Source: Pseudoalteromonas sp. GCY (GTDB lineage Bacteria > Pseudomonadota > Gammaproteobacteria > Enterobacterales > Alteromonadaceae). Taken from it: 64,000 nucleotides of DNA. Position 1 is the stretch's first letter. Every line of letters starts with the position of its first letter. The position numbers were made by a program, and so were the translations under genes. Shown in pieces: positions 53,514 through 63,593 of this stretch. Location of the stretch: the NCBI RefSeq assembly GCF_016695175.1, contig NZ_CP068023.1, forward strand, positions 1,558,501 to 1,622,500, written 5' to 3'. Below the pieces are notes generated by a model, which made no database searches, was not told where the DNA came from, and saw only the letters and a program-made list of their open reading frames with translations.

Positions 53514-54179
53514 TTGTACAAGGTTAACGAAATATTTGAAACAATTCAGGGTGAAGCAAGCTTCACTGGTACGCCTTCAATCTTTTTACGCTTGCAGGGC
53601 TGTCCAGTTGGTTGCGCTTGGTGTGATACCAAACAAACCTGGGAAACCAACGACACTTTTATTGTTTCATTGGATAACACTGTAGAAAAAAAGGCTGATT
53701 CAGAGTGGTGGGCGAACGCGAGTGCTGACGAGATCTTGGCGATTTTCGAGTCGCGGGGCTACCAAGCCAAGCATGTGGTGATCACCGGTGGTGAACCTTG
53801 TATGTTTGATCTTCGCCCGTTATGCGAGTTATTGCATAGTAAAGGGTACAGCACACAGATTGAAACCAGCGGTACATTTGAGATCCTCGCGCCAGCTGAA
53901 ACTTGGGTTACCGTGTCGCCAAAAGTTAATATGCGTGGAGGTTACAAAGTACTTCCAAGTGCGATGGCTCGTGCCGATGAGATAAAGCACCCCGTCGCGA
54001 TGCAAAAGCATATTGAGGAATTAGAGGCGTTATTTGCACAAACTGGAGTTGAGCCAAAGTTAGTGTACCTTCAGCCAATTAGCCAAAAAGCCAAGGCCAC
54101 TAAGCTTGCAATAGACAATTGCAAAGCGAAAAATTGGCGCTTATCAGTTCAAGTGCACAAGTATTTAGGGATTAACTAA
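53514..54179 (+). CDS. queE: 7-carboxy-7-deazaguanine synthase QueE
   Basis: A 221-aa radical-SAM enzyme that contracts 6-carboxytetrahydropterin to 7-carboxy-7-deazaguanine. The FeS cluster motif is CPVGCAWC (CX3CX2C). [12 protein letters not shown] binds substrate, and ITGGEP is the SAM-binding GGEP-type motif. It starts at TTG with GGGG about 6 nt upstream; no ATG is available near the conserved N-terminus. It is divergent from queC. queD and queF are not in the window. Confidence 0.94.
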   Translation: MYKVNEIFETIQGEASFTGTPSIFLRLQGCPVGCAWCDTKQTWETNDTFIVSLDNTVEKKADSEWWANASADEILAIFESRGYQAKHVVITGGEPCMFDLRPLCELLHSKGYSTQIETSGTFEILAPAETWVTVSPKVNMRGGYKVLPSAMARADEIKHPVAMQKHIEELEALFAQTGVEPKLVYLQPISQKAKATKLAIDNCKAKNWRLSVQVHKYLGIN

Positions 54180-54277
54180 AGCGATTTACCTAAGCGTATT
54201 TTAGCTAAAAATGCGGTGTGTTTAAGCTGAGGCATTGAACAAACCGCGGTGCTTAGGCGTTAATCTGTATGTAGAGG

Positions 54278-55180
54278 TTAATAACACTCGTTACTGACCA
54301 TTTCGATCATTCTTTGCGTTTCACCACTGTTCTCAAATTGATAGAGATTGCGATTGATATCTTTGAGCAATTCACGCCAATGTGGCTTTTGCTTGCTAAG
54401 CGCAAAGTAGAGGTGATTATACTTTATAGGCGGTGTCACGTTTTCTATGTTTCTCAGTAATTCAATTTTCTCAGCTCTAGGTAAGTCTGAATAATTGACC
54501 GTAAAGCGCAGCACTTTTGGATCGCCTATTACTAAATTTACGCGTTTACCGACGAGTAACTTCACCAGCTGTAAATCATTTACGGCTTCTACCGTTACAA
54601 ACTCACCGTTATCCATCATAGCATCAAACTCAGGGGTATTTTGATAGCCTCTCACGACACCAATGAGCTCATTCTTAACTGAGTTTAGATTACCGTCAAA
54701 GCGGTCTTCTTCACCTCTTCGCTTCAAAAAGCCGATTTCACCACCAGGAAAGGCATTAGATAAAGCAAGTAGCTCTCTGCGGGTTTTATTCTTGTGATTG
54801 TCAGACGGTGCTGAATCCTCAATATAGTATTCAGGGAATAAAATATCGGCTTTGCCCGTTTCCGCAGCCCTTACGGCACGAGCCCAAGGCAAAAATTCAA
54901 CATACACTTGATAATCTAAGTCTGTAAGCAGTGCGACAGCAAACTGAAAGGCCCAGCCTTTATTACAGAGGTTTGCACCGATATAAGGTGGCCAATCTAA
55001 TGTCACAATATGAATGAAGGCATTTTTGCCTTTCTTATTGTATAGATAGCCCCCTTGATACTTTTCTCCAGCAACAAGGCGAAATTCTCCACCCTTAAAG
55101 TAGGCAACGTTTAAATTCTCTCCATAGATGAAGCTACTAAACATGAGAAAGAATATGAATAATAAGGTCTTTACAATCAT
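54278..55180 (-). CDS. Periplasmic solute-binding-like protein (SBP_bac_3 type)
   Basis: A 300-aa protein with a signal peptide (cleavage near FIYGEN, residue ~22). The body resembles family 3 solute-binding proteins: TLDWPPYIGANLCNKGWAFQFA, YQVYVEFLPWARAVRAAETGKADILFP, then a hinge and VNDLQLVKLLVGKRVNLVIGD. No ABC transporter genes are adjacent, as with many orphan members in Alteromonadales, so the role may be in sensing or be non-transport. The ATG at 55180 is preferred over a TTG 9 nt upstream. It converges on queE; the 98-bp gap shows no clear terminator. Confidence 0.8.
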   Translation of the reverse strand: MIVKTLLFIFFLMFSSFIYGENLNVAYFKGGEFRLVAGEKYQGGYLYNKKGKNAFIHIVTLDWPPYIGANLCNKGWAFQFAVALLTDLDYQVYVEFLPWARAVRAAETGKADILFPEYYIEDSAPSDNHKNKTRRELLALSNAFPGGEIGFLKRRGEEDRFDGNLNSVKNELIGVVRGYQNTPEFDAMMDNGEFVTVEAVNDLQLVKLLVGKRVNLVIGDPKVLRFTVNYSDLPRAEKIELLRNIENVTPPIKYNHLYFALSKQKPHWRELLKDINRNLYQFENSGETQRMIEMVSNECY

Positions 55181-55248
55181 CGAAGTCAAAAAAACGTAGA
55201 GAATAGATAAAGTGTAGTGAAGGGAGGTGAAATTAAAAGGAATAATAT

Positions 55249-55276
55249 AAAAAACAAAGGGGCAGTGATGCCCCTT
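55249..55276 (-). terminator. Intrinsic terminator after cysK
   Basis: On the minus strand AAGGGGCA, loop TCAC and TGCCCCTT are followed by a T-rich tract. It lies 28 bp after the cysK stop. Confidence 0.9.
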
Positions 55277-55303
55277 GGTAATCTAGAATATGAAGCTCAA
55301 CTC

Positions 55304-56272
55304 TTATTGCACTAATTCTTGTTCAGAAAATGTGTCTGCAAATAGTGGGCTAGTTAGGTAACGTTCTGCAGCGCTTGGCAAAATAACCACGATGTTTTTA
55401 TCAGCATTTTCAGGTTGCTCGGCAATACGCTTTGCGGCAACTAGGGCAGCACCTGAAGAAATACCTACTAAAATACCTTCGTCTTTCATCAGCTGAAGTG
55501 CCATTGCAATTGCATCTTCATTAGACACCAACTCAACGCCATCAATAAGCTCAAGATCTAGGTTGCCCGGAATAAAGCCAGCGCCAATCCCTTGAATTTT
55601 GTGTGGACCCGGTTTTACTTCGTCGCCCGCAAGGGTTTGCGTGATAACTGGTGAGTCGACTGGCTCAACAGCGATTGACTTAACATTTAGGCCTTTTTCA
55701 TTTTTCAGATAGCGTGAAACACCGGTGATAGTGCCACCCGTACCAACGCCCGCAACGAAGTAATCGATATTACCTTCAAGTGCATCAAAAATTTCTGGAC
55801 CCGTTGTTTCAAAGTGGATCTTCGGGTTTGCTGGGTTTTCAAACTGTTGCAGTAACACATATTTTTCAGGGTTACTTGCTTGGATTTCATTTGCTTTTTC
55901 AATAGCGCCTTTCATGCCCTTAGCGCCTTCTGTTAGCACCAAATTTGCACCAAGTGCTTTTAGCAGTTTACGACGCTCAAGGCTCATCGTATTTGGCATT
56001 GTAAGCGTCAACTTATAACCACGAGAGGCTGCAACGAAAGCCAGTGCAATACCCGTGTTACCTGAAGTTGGTTCAATAAGCTCTTTACCTTCGCTAAGAA
56101 GACCCGCTTTTTCAGCTTCCCAGATCATAGATGCACCAATACGGCATTTAACGCTGAAGCTTGGGTTACGCGCTTCCACCTTTGCGTAAACATTGCCGCC
56201 AGAAACGCGATTGATTTTAACCAGCGGTGTATTACCGATAGTTAGACTGTTGTCTGCATATACTTTAGTCAT
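55304..56272 (-). CDS. cysK: Cysteine synthase A (O-acetylserine sulfhydrylase)
   Basis: A 322-aa PLP enzyme making cysteine from O-acetylserine and sulfide. The PLP lysine is Lys42 in [30 protein letters not shown] is the substrate loop, and the phosphate loop is [15 protein letters not shown]. The length matches E. coli CysK (323 aa). The product chemistry ties it to CysB upstream in the window. A 12-bp inverted repeat lies about 70 bp before its start and could be either the terminator of the previous gene or a regulatory site. Confidence 0.96.
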   Translation of the reverse strand: MTKVYADNSLTIGNTPLVKINRVSGGNVYAKVEARNPSFSVKCRIGASMIWEAEKAGLLSEGKELIEPTSGNTGIALAFVAASRGYKLTLTMPNTMSLERRKLLKALGANLVLTEGAKGMKGAIEKANEIQASNPEKYVLLQQFENPANPKIHFETTGPEIFDALEGNIDYFVAGVGTGGTITGVSRYLKNEKGLNVKSIAVEPVDSPVITQTLAGDEVKPGPHKIQGIGAGFIPGNLDLELIDGVELVSNEDAIAMALQLMKDEGILVGISSGAALVAAKRIAEQPENADKNIVVILPSAAERYLTSPLFADTFSEQELVQ

Positions 56273-56342
56273 TTGTGTTCCCTAATCTAGGTTTGCTTGT
56301 ATTCCATCACTTTACTGCGCATTTCGCAAAACGAAAGGAAAG

Positions 56343-56380
56343 ATTGGCTATAAGATATATCAAATTTGCTTATAGCCAAT
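56343..56380. promoter_or_regulatory. Perfect 12-bp inverted repeat between DUF5916 gene and cysK
   Basis: ATTGGCTATAAG and CTTATAGCCAAT are exact reverse complements, 14 bp apart. On the minus strand the stem is followed by CTTTCCTTTCG, only moderately T-rich, so it may terminate the DUF5916 transcript or be a binding site before cysK. Confidence 0.55.
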
Positions 56381-56400
56381 AGTTATTTAAAGTTTGATAT

Positions 56401-58695
56401 TTAAATCAACCAGGCATAACTGAACTTCATAAATACCGTCTTTTCGTCTTTAGTTATCTTAGACAAATCATCGTCTTGATAACCATGATCGGAATAGCCT
56501 GCAAAGAAAACGGTTTGTGGGTTTAGTTTGTAGGAATAGAGCAGTTGGGTGCTGATACTTTTATATGTCGCATCAACATCATCGTTATAATTGCTCTGGT
56601 TTCGCGAAATATCCATGTTGATGATTGCCAATCTCAGATAGCTATTAATGTTGAATTGGTAAGTCAGGCGTATATCGCTCAGATTTGCCGTATAAACTTC
56701 CGCGCCATCCGCTTTCATTTTTTCGAATGTGTGACGGAATCTCACTTCAAAATGTTTGCCAAGATTGACGTTAATAACCGGGCGGGCGAAATACAAATCA
56801 CCAAGACGGTTGTTAGCAAGGTCAACGCGGTTTCCTTTCCTCAAGTTCAAGCCTGCAAAAACGCCAGCCATTGGCTTAAACTCCATATAGGTCCACTGTG
56901 AATTCTCGGTAAATAGATCGGTATTGCCGTCAATCGCTAAAAGGGTTTCATCATGTCGCAGTCCAGTACGTTTTCTATGTTCAACACCGAAATCAAGAAA
57001 ACTTTGCAACGGGCCGTCAACTGCAAAGTTGGTTTGCACTTCTTTTTCTAATAACTCGCCTTGCGCGTTGTGGGAAATATCCCAGTCGGCGTACCAACGT
57101 GCACGGTTCCACCAGTTGTTGTCATCACCATACCAACGGTACTCACCGCCGAAAAGAAATTTATTAAAGTCGACCTGAGTGATAAAGCCCATATCGGTTC
57201 TAAGTGCTGCATCGCGAGCTTGATAGCTGGTAAATGCCTTCCAATGCTTGCGATTGTGCTCATAATTAACGTAATAACCAGCACCACGGTCATCTTCGTC
57301 AATCACTCTGAGTACACTTTCGGTTAGGTCGCACTCAGCGAGCGTACTATCACATAACGCTTCAGCGAAAGCGCTATCATAGTCTGTATCTGAGCCAATT
57401 AACTGCACTTGTAGGGTATCGTTATCTGTTGGCTTGTATTTGGCGTCTATACTCGCAACTTGGTTGCGATAGTCGTCGCTTTGCCTAGTCGTCGATGTCA
57501 CGCCTACAGATAAGGTTTTATTTAGGTCATGACGATATCTAAGCGCCATGTTTTGGCTTTTTCTCTCTAATGAGACAACGCTCGAGCCCAAATTTCCGGG
57601 GACAACGACATTGAGTCTTTCATCGTTGGCAATAAATCCTGCAAAAGTGTGGCCGTTTTTATTACCGGTAAGCTTGAAGCCATAATCGGGTGCTGAAATG
57701 TTCCGAGTATGAATAAGGTTAAGGTGAGAAGAAAAGTAATCGGAATTATCTAAAAAGAACGCCCGTTTTTCAGGAAAAAATAGGCTAAAGCTATTGTTAA
57801 CGCTCAATTGTCCTGTGTCAGCTTCAACTTGTGAGAAATCAGGGTTTAGTGTTGCGTTTAGCGTCGTGTCTGGTGTGATAGCCCACTTTACGTCTAAACC
57901 TGGCTCGACATTATTGTCGGCTTGCCACGGCTCTGCGATACCATCATTAATGTCGCGAGATTCTTGTCTATTGGTGACAAGTGTTGGAATAACAGCAAAG
58001 TTACTACCTTGCTTAGCATTAGCAAATCCTTGATATTTTGGCATTTGACAGATCCAGCAAGAATTTGCATGTTGCAATTGCATGCTGGATATACGCAACC
58101 TTTCATTTCTTGGATAAAAACGCAGAAACTCTAAAGCCATGGTTTTGCTCTTGACGGAGTCGTTGAAATTCAATACACGAAGTGGGATTTCAACTTCAAC
58201 AACATAACCGTCTTTATTGATCTTTCCGACGCTATCCCAGATCCCATTCCAAGAACCATTCTCACTTTTAGTGAGTTCGTTTTCAATTGAGTCTTGTTGC
58301 ACACCTAATGGATTGATGAAAAACTGATAAGCGCTTTGGGCGTTGTTAAATGAATCAATTTTAATGCCGACAAGATCATCTTCCCAGGCGCGGTCACGGT
58401 CACGATAAAATGCGCGGATCAACTCAGGATTAGGGTCCTTTGCATCAAAAGCAATAAACAAAGATTGACCATTCTCATATACGTAGGCCTTAGTATGTAC
58501 TGGACTTGATTGGTTCTCGTATGGCCAAGTGATGTTGTTGATATCTATTTCTAATGCACGTTGCCAAATATCGGCTTCAAGTACACCATCAATTTTTGCA
58601 GAACTATCGATAAATGGGATTTTATTTGGGTCTAGTGCCCATGCTTGACTAGATAGACTAAGTGCGACAAAAGAGTAGGTTACAGCTTTAAGCAT
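56401..58695 (-). CDS. DUF5916 outer-membrane protein with CBM9-like domain
   Basis: A 764-aa exported protein. A signal peptide spans ~1-20 (ending SQAWA). Residues ~25-210 form a family-9 carbohydrate-binding-like beta domain (IDSSAKIDGVLEADIWQRA, KAYVYENGQSLFIAFDAKDP, YVVEVEIPLRVLNF). The remainder has alternating beta segments (FSQVEADTGQLSVNNSFSLFF, FPEKRAFFLDNSDYFSS), ending in KFSYAWLI and fitting a barrel. DUF5916 proteins are common in marine bacteria and of unknown function; glycan binding at the surface is inference. It is a lone gene divergent from the symporter; the 211-bp gap upstream shows no assigned site. Confidence 0.8.
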   Translation of the reverse strand: MLKAVTYSFVALSLSSQAWALDPNKIPFIDSSAKIDGVLEADIWQRALEIDINNITWPYENQSSPVHTKAYVYENGQSLFIAFDAKDPNPELIRAFYRDRDRAWEDDLVGIKIDSFNNAQSAYQFFINPLGVQQDSIENELTKSENGSWNGIWDSVGKINKDGYVVEVEIPLRVLNFNDSVKSKTMALEFLRFYPRNERLRISSMQLQHANSCWICQMPKYQGFANAKQGSNFAVIPTLVTNRQESRDINDGIAEPWQADNNVEPGLDVKWAITPDTTLNATLNPDFSQVEADTGQLSVNNSFSLFFPEKRAFFLDNSDYFSSHLNLIHTRNISAPDYGFKLTGNKNGHTFAGFIANDERLNVVVPGNLGSSVVSLERKSQNMALRYRHDLNKTLSVGVTSTTRQSDDYRNQVASIDAKYKPTDNDTLQVQLIGSDTDYDSAFAEALCDSTLAECDLTESVLRVIDEDDRGAGYYVNYEHNRKHWKAFTSYQARDAALRTDMGFITQVDFNKFLFGGEYRWYGDDNNWWNRARWYADWDISHNAQGELLEKEVQTNFAVDGPLQSFLDFGVEHRKRTGLRHDETLLAIDGNTDLFTENSQWTYMEFKPMAGVFAGLNLRKGNRVDLANNRLGDLYFARPVINVNLGKHFEVRFRHTFEKMKADGAEVYTANLSDIRLTYQFNINSYLRLAIINMDISRNQSNYNDDVDATYKSISTQLLYSYKLNPQTVFFAGYSDHGYQDDDLSKITKDEKTVFMKFSYAWLI

Positions 58696-58906
58696 GAATT
58701 TAATTATTTTACAGAGACTTTTGCCAGTATTAGATAATATGCAATGAGCTGAAACAATTTATTTTCGTCAAGTTGCAATTATTTACGTTAGGTGGCGAAT
58801 ATGTATACATAAAATGTACAAATCGATTTATCTCCATCGAATTAATAGCAAAGATGGTCAAAAACATGTTACAACAACGCCTTTGAAAATCTGCTAGGAA
58901 GTAACT

Positions 58907-60052
58907 ATGTCTCTTATATTGAAGCTAGTGGCGGGTATCGTCGCTGGTATGTTGGCGGGTCTGTACTTGCCAACTGTGTTAGTTGAGCTCTTATACACCT
59001 TCAAGGTGATCATAGGGCAACTTATCAGCTTTACTATTCCTCTGATAATCCTGCTTTTTATTGCTTCAGGTATAGCAGGCTTACCAAAGGGATCGGGCCA
59101 CTTGCTTGGTAAGACAGTCGGCTTTGCTTATGGTTCAACGATTATTGCTGGCACGTTAGCATTTTTATTAGTTAATGCTTTCATTCCATTTTTTGACGGT
59201 GGTGTTGCATATCAAGCCGTGGAAGAGTCTCATCTTAAGAGCTTTATTAATATCGAGATCCCTCCGCTCATGGGAGTGATGACGGCACTTGCAATGGCAT
59301 TTATCTTTGGTATTGGGATGAGCCAGTGCGGCTTAACTAAACTTAAAGGTGTCACTGACGAAGCGAGAGATGTGGTAGATGCACTGCTTGCGAAAGTCAT
59401 TATTCCAATATTACCGCTTTACATCGCAGGTGTTTTTGCTGAAATGGCAGTAGCAGGTACGGTATTTGATACTCTAAGTACATTTGGCGTGGTATTGCTT
59501 GCCGCGATTATTATGCATTGGTTATGGCTAAGCACCTTGTTTGTGGTGAGCGGCCTGTTACTTGGTAGAAATCCATTGGAATTAATCAAAAATATGCTAC
59601 CTGCGTATTTTACCGCTATTGGTACTATGTCGAGCGCGGCAACTATTCCAGTGTCTCTTCGTGCGAGTAAATCTAATAATGTTAACGAAGAGGTTGCGAA
59701 TTTTACCGTACCACTCTGTGCCACGATCCATTTGTCAGGGTCGACTATTACCATAGTGACTTGCGCAATGGCTGTGATGCTGCTTTCTCCTGAGATGGTT
59801 GTACCGTCATTGTCGGAAATGTTGCCATTTATATTTATGCTTGGTGTAGTAATGATTGCGGCTCCTGGTGCGCCGGGTGGCGCGGTTATGTCAGCGCTTG
59901 GATTATTGACCAGTATGCTTGGTTTTAATGAGGGCGCAGTGGCATTGATGATTGCTTTATATTTAGCGCAAGATAGTTTTGGCACAGCATGTAATGTAAC
60001 CGGTGATGGTGTGATTGCACTTTGGGTCGATAAATTTTCAAAGCAAAGCTGA
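58907..60052 (+). CDS. Dicarboxylate/amino acid:cation symporter (DAACS family)
   Basis: A 381-aa inner-membrane symporter, related to GltP/DctA, that takes up glutamate, aspartate or C4-dicarboxylates with Na+ or H+. It shows the family hallmarks: MSSAATIPVSLRAS (the serine-rich re-entrant loop), LSGSTITIVTCAMAV, MIAAPGAPGGAVMSALG and QDSFGTACNVTGDGV with the cation/substrate-binding Asn and Asp. It is shorter than E. coli GltP (437 aa). The substrate cannot be chosen from sequence. ATG after AGGAAGTAACT. Confidence 0.9.
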   Translation: MSLILKLVAGIVAGMLAGLYLPTVLVELLYTFKVIIGQLISFTIPLIILLFIASGIAGLPKGSGHLLGKTVGFAYGSTIIAGTLAFLLVNAFIPFFDGGVAYQAVEESHLKSFINIEIPPLMGVMTALAMAFIFGIGMSQCGLTKLKGVTDEARDVVDALLAKVIIPILPLYIAGVFAEMAVAGTVFDTLSTFGVVLLAAIIMHWLWLSTLFVVSGLLLGRNPLELIKNMLPAYFTAIGTMSSAATIPVSLRASKSNNVNEEVANFTVPLCATIHLSGSTITIVTCAMAVMLLSPEMVVPSLSEMLPFIFMLGVVMIAAPGAPGGAVMSALGLLTSMLGFNEGAVALMIALYLAQDSFGTACNVTGDGVIALWVDKFSKQS

Positions 60053-60311
60053 GTCATATAAAAATAAATCTACTATAAGTCGCTATGGCTAAAATGCCGT
60101 AGCGGCTGCCTTTAAAATCACAAAGCGATGAAATTATAATCAGTCAACTTCTTCCATTAATTAACTATTTGGTTAATTAATATCAAAATTGCATTTTTCT
60201 CTTGTTTCTATCGTTATGCTTTTAAAAAATATGTGGTAATCTCAAACATCTGGAAGCGGGGCTGTTGGTTGCTTCGCTCCTTTTACCAATATATATGTAG
60301 AGGGTGTGCCA

Positions 60312-60962
60312 TTGATTAATGTGCTTTTAGTTGATGATCATGAACTTGTCAGGACTGGCATAAAACGCATTTTAGATGATGTGCGTGGCTTTAAAGTGGT
60401 AGGAGAAGCCAAAACCGGTGAGGAAGCCGTAACCTTTTGTCGCCAAAGTGAGCCTGACATTGTGCTAATGGACATGAACATGCCTGGTATTGGTGGATTG
60501 GAAGCGACCAAAAAGATTTGCCGTTACTGTCCAGATGTAAAAGTTATTGTGCTTACCGTACATTGTGAAGATCCTTTCCCTAGCAAGGTAATGCAAATTG
60601 GTGCGCATGGTTACCTAACAAAAGGTGCAGGCCCTGATGAAATGATCAATGCAATACGTGCGGTTAATGCTGGCCAGCGTTATATTGCGCCAGAAATTGC
60701 TCAGCAAATTGCCCTTGCGCAATTTAGTGGTCGCAATGACGAAAACCCTTTCCAATCGCTATCGGAAAGAGAATTGCAGATCATGCTCATGATCACTAAA
60801 GGTGAGAAAGCACAAAATATTGCAGATCGCTTAAACCTGAGCTCTAAGACGGTAAATAGTTATCGCTATCGCATGTTTGAAAAGCTCAATGTGAGCGGTG
60901 ATGTGGAATTAACCCACTTGGCTATTCGCCATAAAATGATCGATATAGATAGCAGTCATTAA
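60312..60962 (+). CDS. uvrY: LuxR-type response regulator UvrY/GacA
   Basis: A 216-aa response regulator, the partner of BarA/GacS sensors controlling Csr small RNAs. The start is TTG at 60312: GAGGG lies 7 nt before it, and it gives MINVLLVDDHELVR as in E. coli UvrY, whereas GTG at 60306 would sit too close to that site. The receiver has Asp54 in VLMDMNMPGIGG. The NarL/LuxR helix-turn-helix is LSERELQIMLMITKGEKAQN to KTVNSYRYRMFEKL. It is in operon with uvrC (11 bp), as in many gammaproteobacteria. The 259-bp gap upstream shows no confident site. Confidence 0.95.
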   Translation: MINVLLVDDHELVRTGIKRILDDVRGFKVVGEAKTGEEAVTFCRQSEPDIVLMDMNMPGIGGLEATKKICRYCPDVKVIVLTVHCEDPFPSKVMQIGAHGYLTKGAGPDEMINAIRAVNAGQRYIAPEIAQQIALAQFSGRNDENPFQSLSERELQIMLMITKGEKAQNIADRLNLSSKTVNSYRYRMFEKLNVSGDVELTHLAIRHKMIDIDSSH

Positions 60963-60973
60963 GTTCTTTTTAA

Positions 60974-62797
60974 ATGACTGAATTTGACTACAAACCTTTC
61001 CTCAAGACATTAACAACAGAACCTGGTGTGTACCGCATGTACGATGTGGACGACCAGGTTATCTATGTTGGTAAAGCAAAAAACCTCAAAAAACGAGTTT
61101 CTAGCTACTTCCGTTCAAATATCACAGATAGTAAAACGCGAGTATTGGTCAGTAATATTGACCATATTGAAGTAACGTTAACGAATACCGAAACCGAAGC
61201 GCTGCTTTTAGAAAATAACTTAATTAAGAAATACCAACCACGATACAACATCCTCTTAAGAGATGATAAAAGTTATCCGTATATTTTCCTGAGCGCCCAT
61301 CAGCATCCAAGACTTGCATTTCATCGTGGTAGTAGAAAACAAAAAGGCGAATATTTTGGTCCTTTTCCGAGCAGTGCTGCGGTATCGGAAAGTCTGAGGT
61401 TAATGCAGAAGATTTTCCCTGTTAGGCAATGCGAAGATGCGTATTACCGCGCACGCAGCCGACCTTGTTTGCAGTATCAGCTAAAAAGATGTTCAGGACC
61501 ATGCGTTGGCAAGGTAAGCGACGAAGAATACCAAGAACAAGTTGCCATGGTTCGACAGTTTTTGACGGGACGCTCTCAGGACGTTATTTCAGCACTGGTG
61601 GAACGAATGGAAACCGCCAGTATGTCTTTGGATTTTGAGAAAGCAGCAAAACACAGAGATCAAATTGCTTTATTAAGGCAAATGCAAGAACAGCAGTCCA
61701 TTGCAGGGAACTTTGCAGAGCTTGATGTCATCGGTTATGAGCAGAAGAACGGTTTAGTGGCCATTCATGTACTGATGATAAGGGAACATAAGGTACTTGG
61801 GACGAAAACACATTTTCCAAAAGTACCAAAAGATTCTGGCGCAGATGAAGTGCTAACTTCTTTCCTTGGACAGTATTATATTTCAACGGGTAACCACTCT
61901 AGAATTGCTAAAGAAATTGTATTGCCATTCGAAATAGAAGAGGGAAGTGCATTAGAAGCCGCGCTGACTCAAGTTTCGAAGCGCAAAGTTAATTTCAAAT
62001 GTAACGTTCGTGGGGAACGAGCCCAATATCTTGCATTAGCAAATAAAAATGCGCAAAACAGTATTGAAGTTAAACAAAGTGCACAAGACTCAATCACCAA
62101 ACGATATGCCAAACTAAAAGCAGTGCTAGGGCTGTCAGACATTCAAAGAATGGAGTGTTTTGATATCAGCCATACCATGGGAGAAAACACGGTCGCATCG
62201 TGCGTTGTATTCGATGGTCAAGGGCCAAACAATAGAGAGTATCGCAGATATAACGTCACAGGGATCACCCCTGGGGATGATTACGCAGCGATGGATTTTG
62301 CATTAAATAAGCGCTACGGCAAAATGTCGGATGAAGCGAAAGTACCCGATATTATTTTTATTGATGGTGGTAAGGGACAGTTAGGTAGGGCGGAATCTTT
62401 CTTCGCTGATTGGCAACTCAATAAAATGCCGATACTGATAGGGGTTGCAAAAGGCACAAGCCGAAAGCCTGGATTAGAAACATTGCTAATAGATGGTGGT
62501 CGTAAAACGGTGAATGTCGAAAGTGATTCACCTGCATTACACCTTATCCAGCATATCCGCGACGAATCACATCGCTTTGCAATTGCAGGGCATCGTAATA
62601 AAAGACAAAAACAAAGAACGCAATCTGTGCTTGAAGAGATTGAAGGCGTAGGTCAGAAAAGACGTCAGGCACTACTTAAGTTTTTAGGAGGCATGCAGGG
62701 AGTTAAATCTGCAAATATACATCAATTAAAGCAAGTTCCTGGGATCAGCCCTGAAATGGCTGAAAAGATATTTAATCATTTGCATGACAAAGCTTAA
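60974..62797 (+). CDS. uvrC: Excinuclease ABC subunit C
   Basis: A 607-aa dual-incision nuclease of nucleotide excision repair (E. coli 610 aa). The GIY-YIG nuclease domain is at residues ~13-95 (PGVYRMYD, VIYVGKAKNLKKRVSSYF), the zinc-like CLQYQLKRCSGPC segment follows, and the UVR domain is near residue 205-240 (MSLDFEKAAKHRDQIALLR). The RNase H-like C-terminal nuclease region holds ECFDISHTMG and IFIDGGKGQ, then a helix-hairpin-helix pair (IEGVGQKRRQALLKFLGG). It is the second gene of uvrY-uvrC-pgsA. Confidence 0.97.
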   Translation: MTEFDYKPFLKTLTTEPGVYRMYDVDDQVIYVGKAKNLKKRVSSYFRSNITDSKTRVLVSNIDHIEVTLTNTETEALLLENNLIKKYQPRYNILLRDDKSYPYIFLSAHQHPRLAFHRGSRKQKGEYFGPFPSSAAVSESLRLMQKIFPVRQCEDAYYRARSRPCLQYQLKRCSGPCVGKVSDEEYQEQVAMVRQFLTGRSQDVISALVERMETASMSLDFEKAAKHRDQIALLRQMQEQQSIAGNFAELDVIGYEQKNGLVAIHVLMIREHKVLGTKTHFPKVPKDSGADEVLTSFLGQYYISTGNHSRIAKEIVLPFEIEEGSALEAALTQVSKRKVNFKCNVRGERAQYLALANKNAQNSIEVKQSAQDSITKRYAKLKAVLGLSDIQRMECFDISHTMGENTVASCVVFDGQGPNNREYRRYNVTGITPGDDYAAMDFALNKRYGKMSDEAKVPDIIFIDGGKGQLGRAESFFADWQLNKMPILIGVAKGTSRKPGLETLLIDGGRKTVNVESDSPALHLIQHIRDESHRFAIAGHRNKRQKQRTQSVLEEIEGVGQKRRQALLKFLGGMQGVKSANIHQLKQVPGISPEMAEKIFNHLHDKA

Positions 62798-62839
62798 GCA
62801 ATCATGCGAACATAGAAAAAAAGACAATACCAAGTAGTT

Positions 62840-63385
62840 ATGTGGAATATTCCAAATACGCTCACAACATTTAGATTGCTACTCATTCCCGTGTTTGCAG
62901 TCGTTTTTTATCTTCCTTATTCATGGGCGTTTTTTGCCGCCGCTTTTATTTTCTGGTTAGCTTCTGTTACCGATATCCTCGATGGCTATCTTGCTCGTAA
63001 GTTGGAACAGTCAACGCCATTTGGTGCTTTTTTAGATCCTGTTGCCGACAAGGTGATGGTCAGTGTTGCTTTAGTGATACTTGCTACACATTATGATAAT
63101 TATTTCATTACTATTTCTGCTGTTGTCATTATTAGTAGAGAAATAGTTATTTCTGCGCTGCGTGAATGGATGGCTGAACAAGGTAAAAGAGGTAGTGTTG
63201 CTGTATCTTGGCTGGGCAAATTCAAAACAGCTGCACAGATGTTAGCTATTATAGGTTTGATTTGGCAATTATCAGATTGGATGACAATGCTAAGTTACGC
63301 ACTTTTAGCTATCGCGACATTGCTAACATTAGTTTCTATGATCCAGTATCTCTATGCTGCAAAAGGAGAATTGACTAATTCTTGA
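62840..63385 (+). CDS. pgsA: Phosphatidylglycerophosphate synthase
   Basis: A 181-aa membrane enzyme that joins CDP-diacylglycerol and glycerol-3-phosphate, the committed step to phosphatidylglycerol and cardiolipin. The CDP-alcohol phosphotransferase motif is complete: DILDGYLARKLEQSTPFGAF then LDPVADK. About four to six membrane helices are visible. The length matches E. coli PgsA (182 aa). It lies 42 bp after uvrC, and the uvrC-pgsA order is the usual one. A tRNA cluster follows. Confidence 0.96.
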   Translation: MWNIPNTLTTFRLLLIPVFAVVFYLPYSWAFFAAAFIFWLASVTDILDGYLARKLEQSTPFGAFLDPVADKVMVSVALVILATHYDNYFITISAVVIISREIVISALREWMAEQGKRGSVAVSWLGKFKTAAQMLAIIGLIWQLSDWMTMLSYALLAIATLLTLVSMIQYLYAAKGELTNS

Positions 63386-63456
63386 CTTGAAATGATTATA
63401 AACCCAGCGGTTTAGATAAATTTTGAGCAAACGATTCAAAACATTCATTTTTTATG

Positions 63457-63484
63457 TTGACGCGTTCCAGAACTTCTGTAGAAT
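63457..63484 (+). promoter_or_regulatory. Promoter of the Gly-Cys-Leu-Gly tRNA operon
   Basis: TTGACG at 63457-63462 and TAGAAT at 63479-63484 are 16 bp apart and followed by the GC-rich GCGTCCG, typical of a stable-RNA promoter under stringent control. The first tRNA begins 109 bp downstream of the -10. Confidence 0.8.
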
Positions 63485-63593
63485 GCGTCCGTGTTGAGAG
63501 GGCAGTATGTCATCTAAATGAAATTTAGATAGCATCACCTAGCAAGTTAAAATTTAAAGATGCTTAGTAATAAGTAGATTTAAATAATGGAAC

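Noticed and set aside
54278..55180. Complete amino-acid ABC transporter
   Set aside because: Only the binding-protein-like gene is present; no permease or ATPase gene is adjacent.
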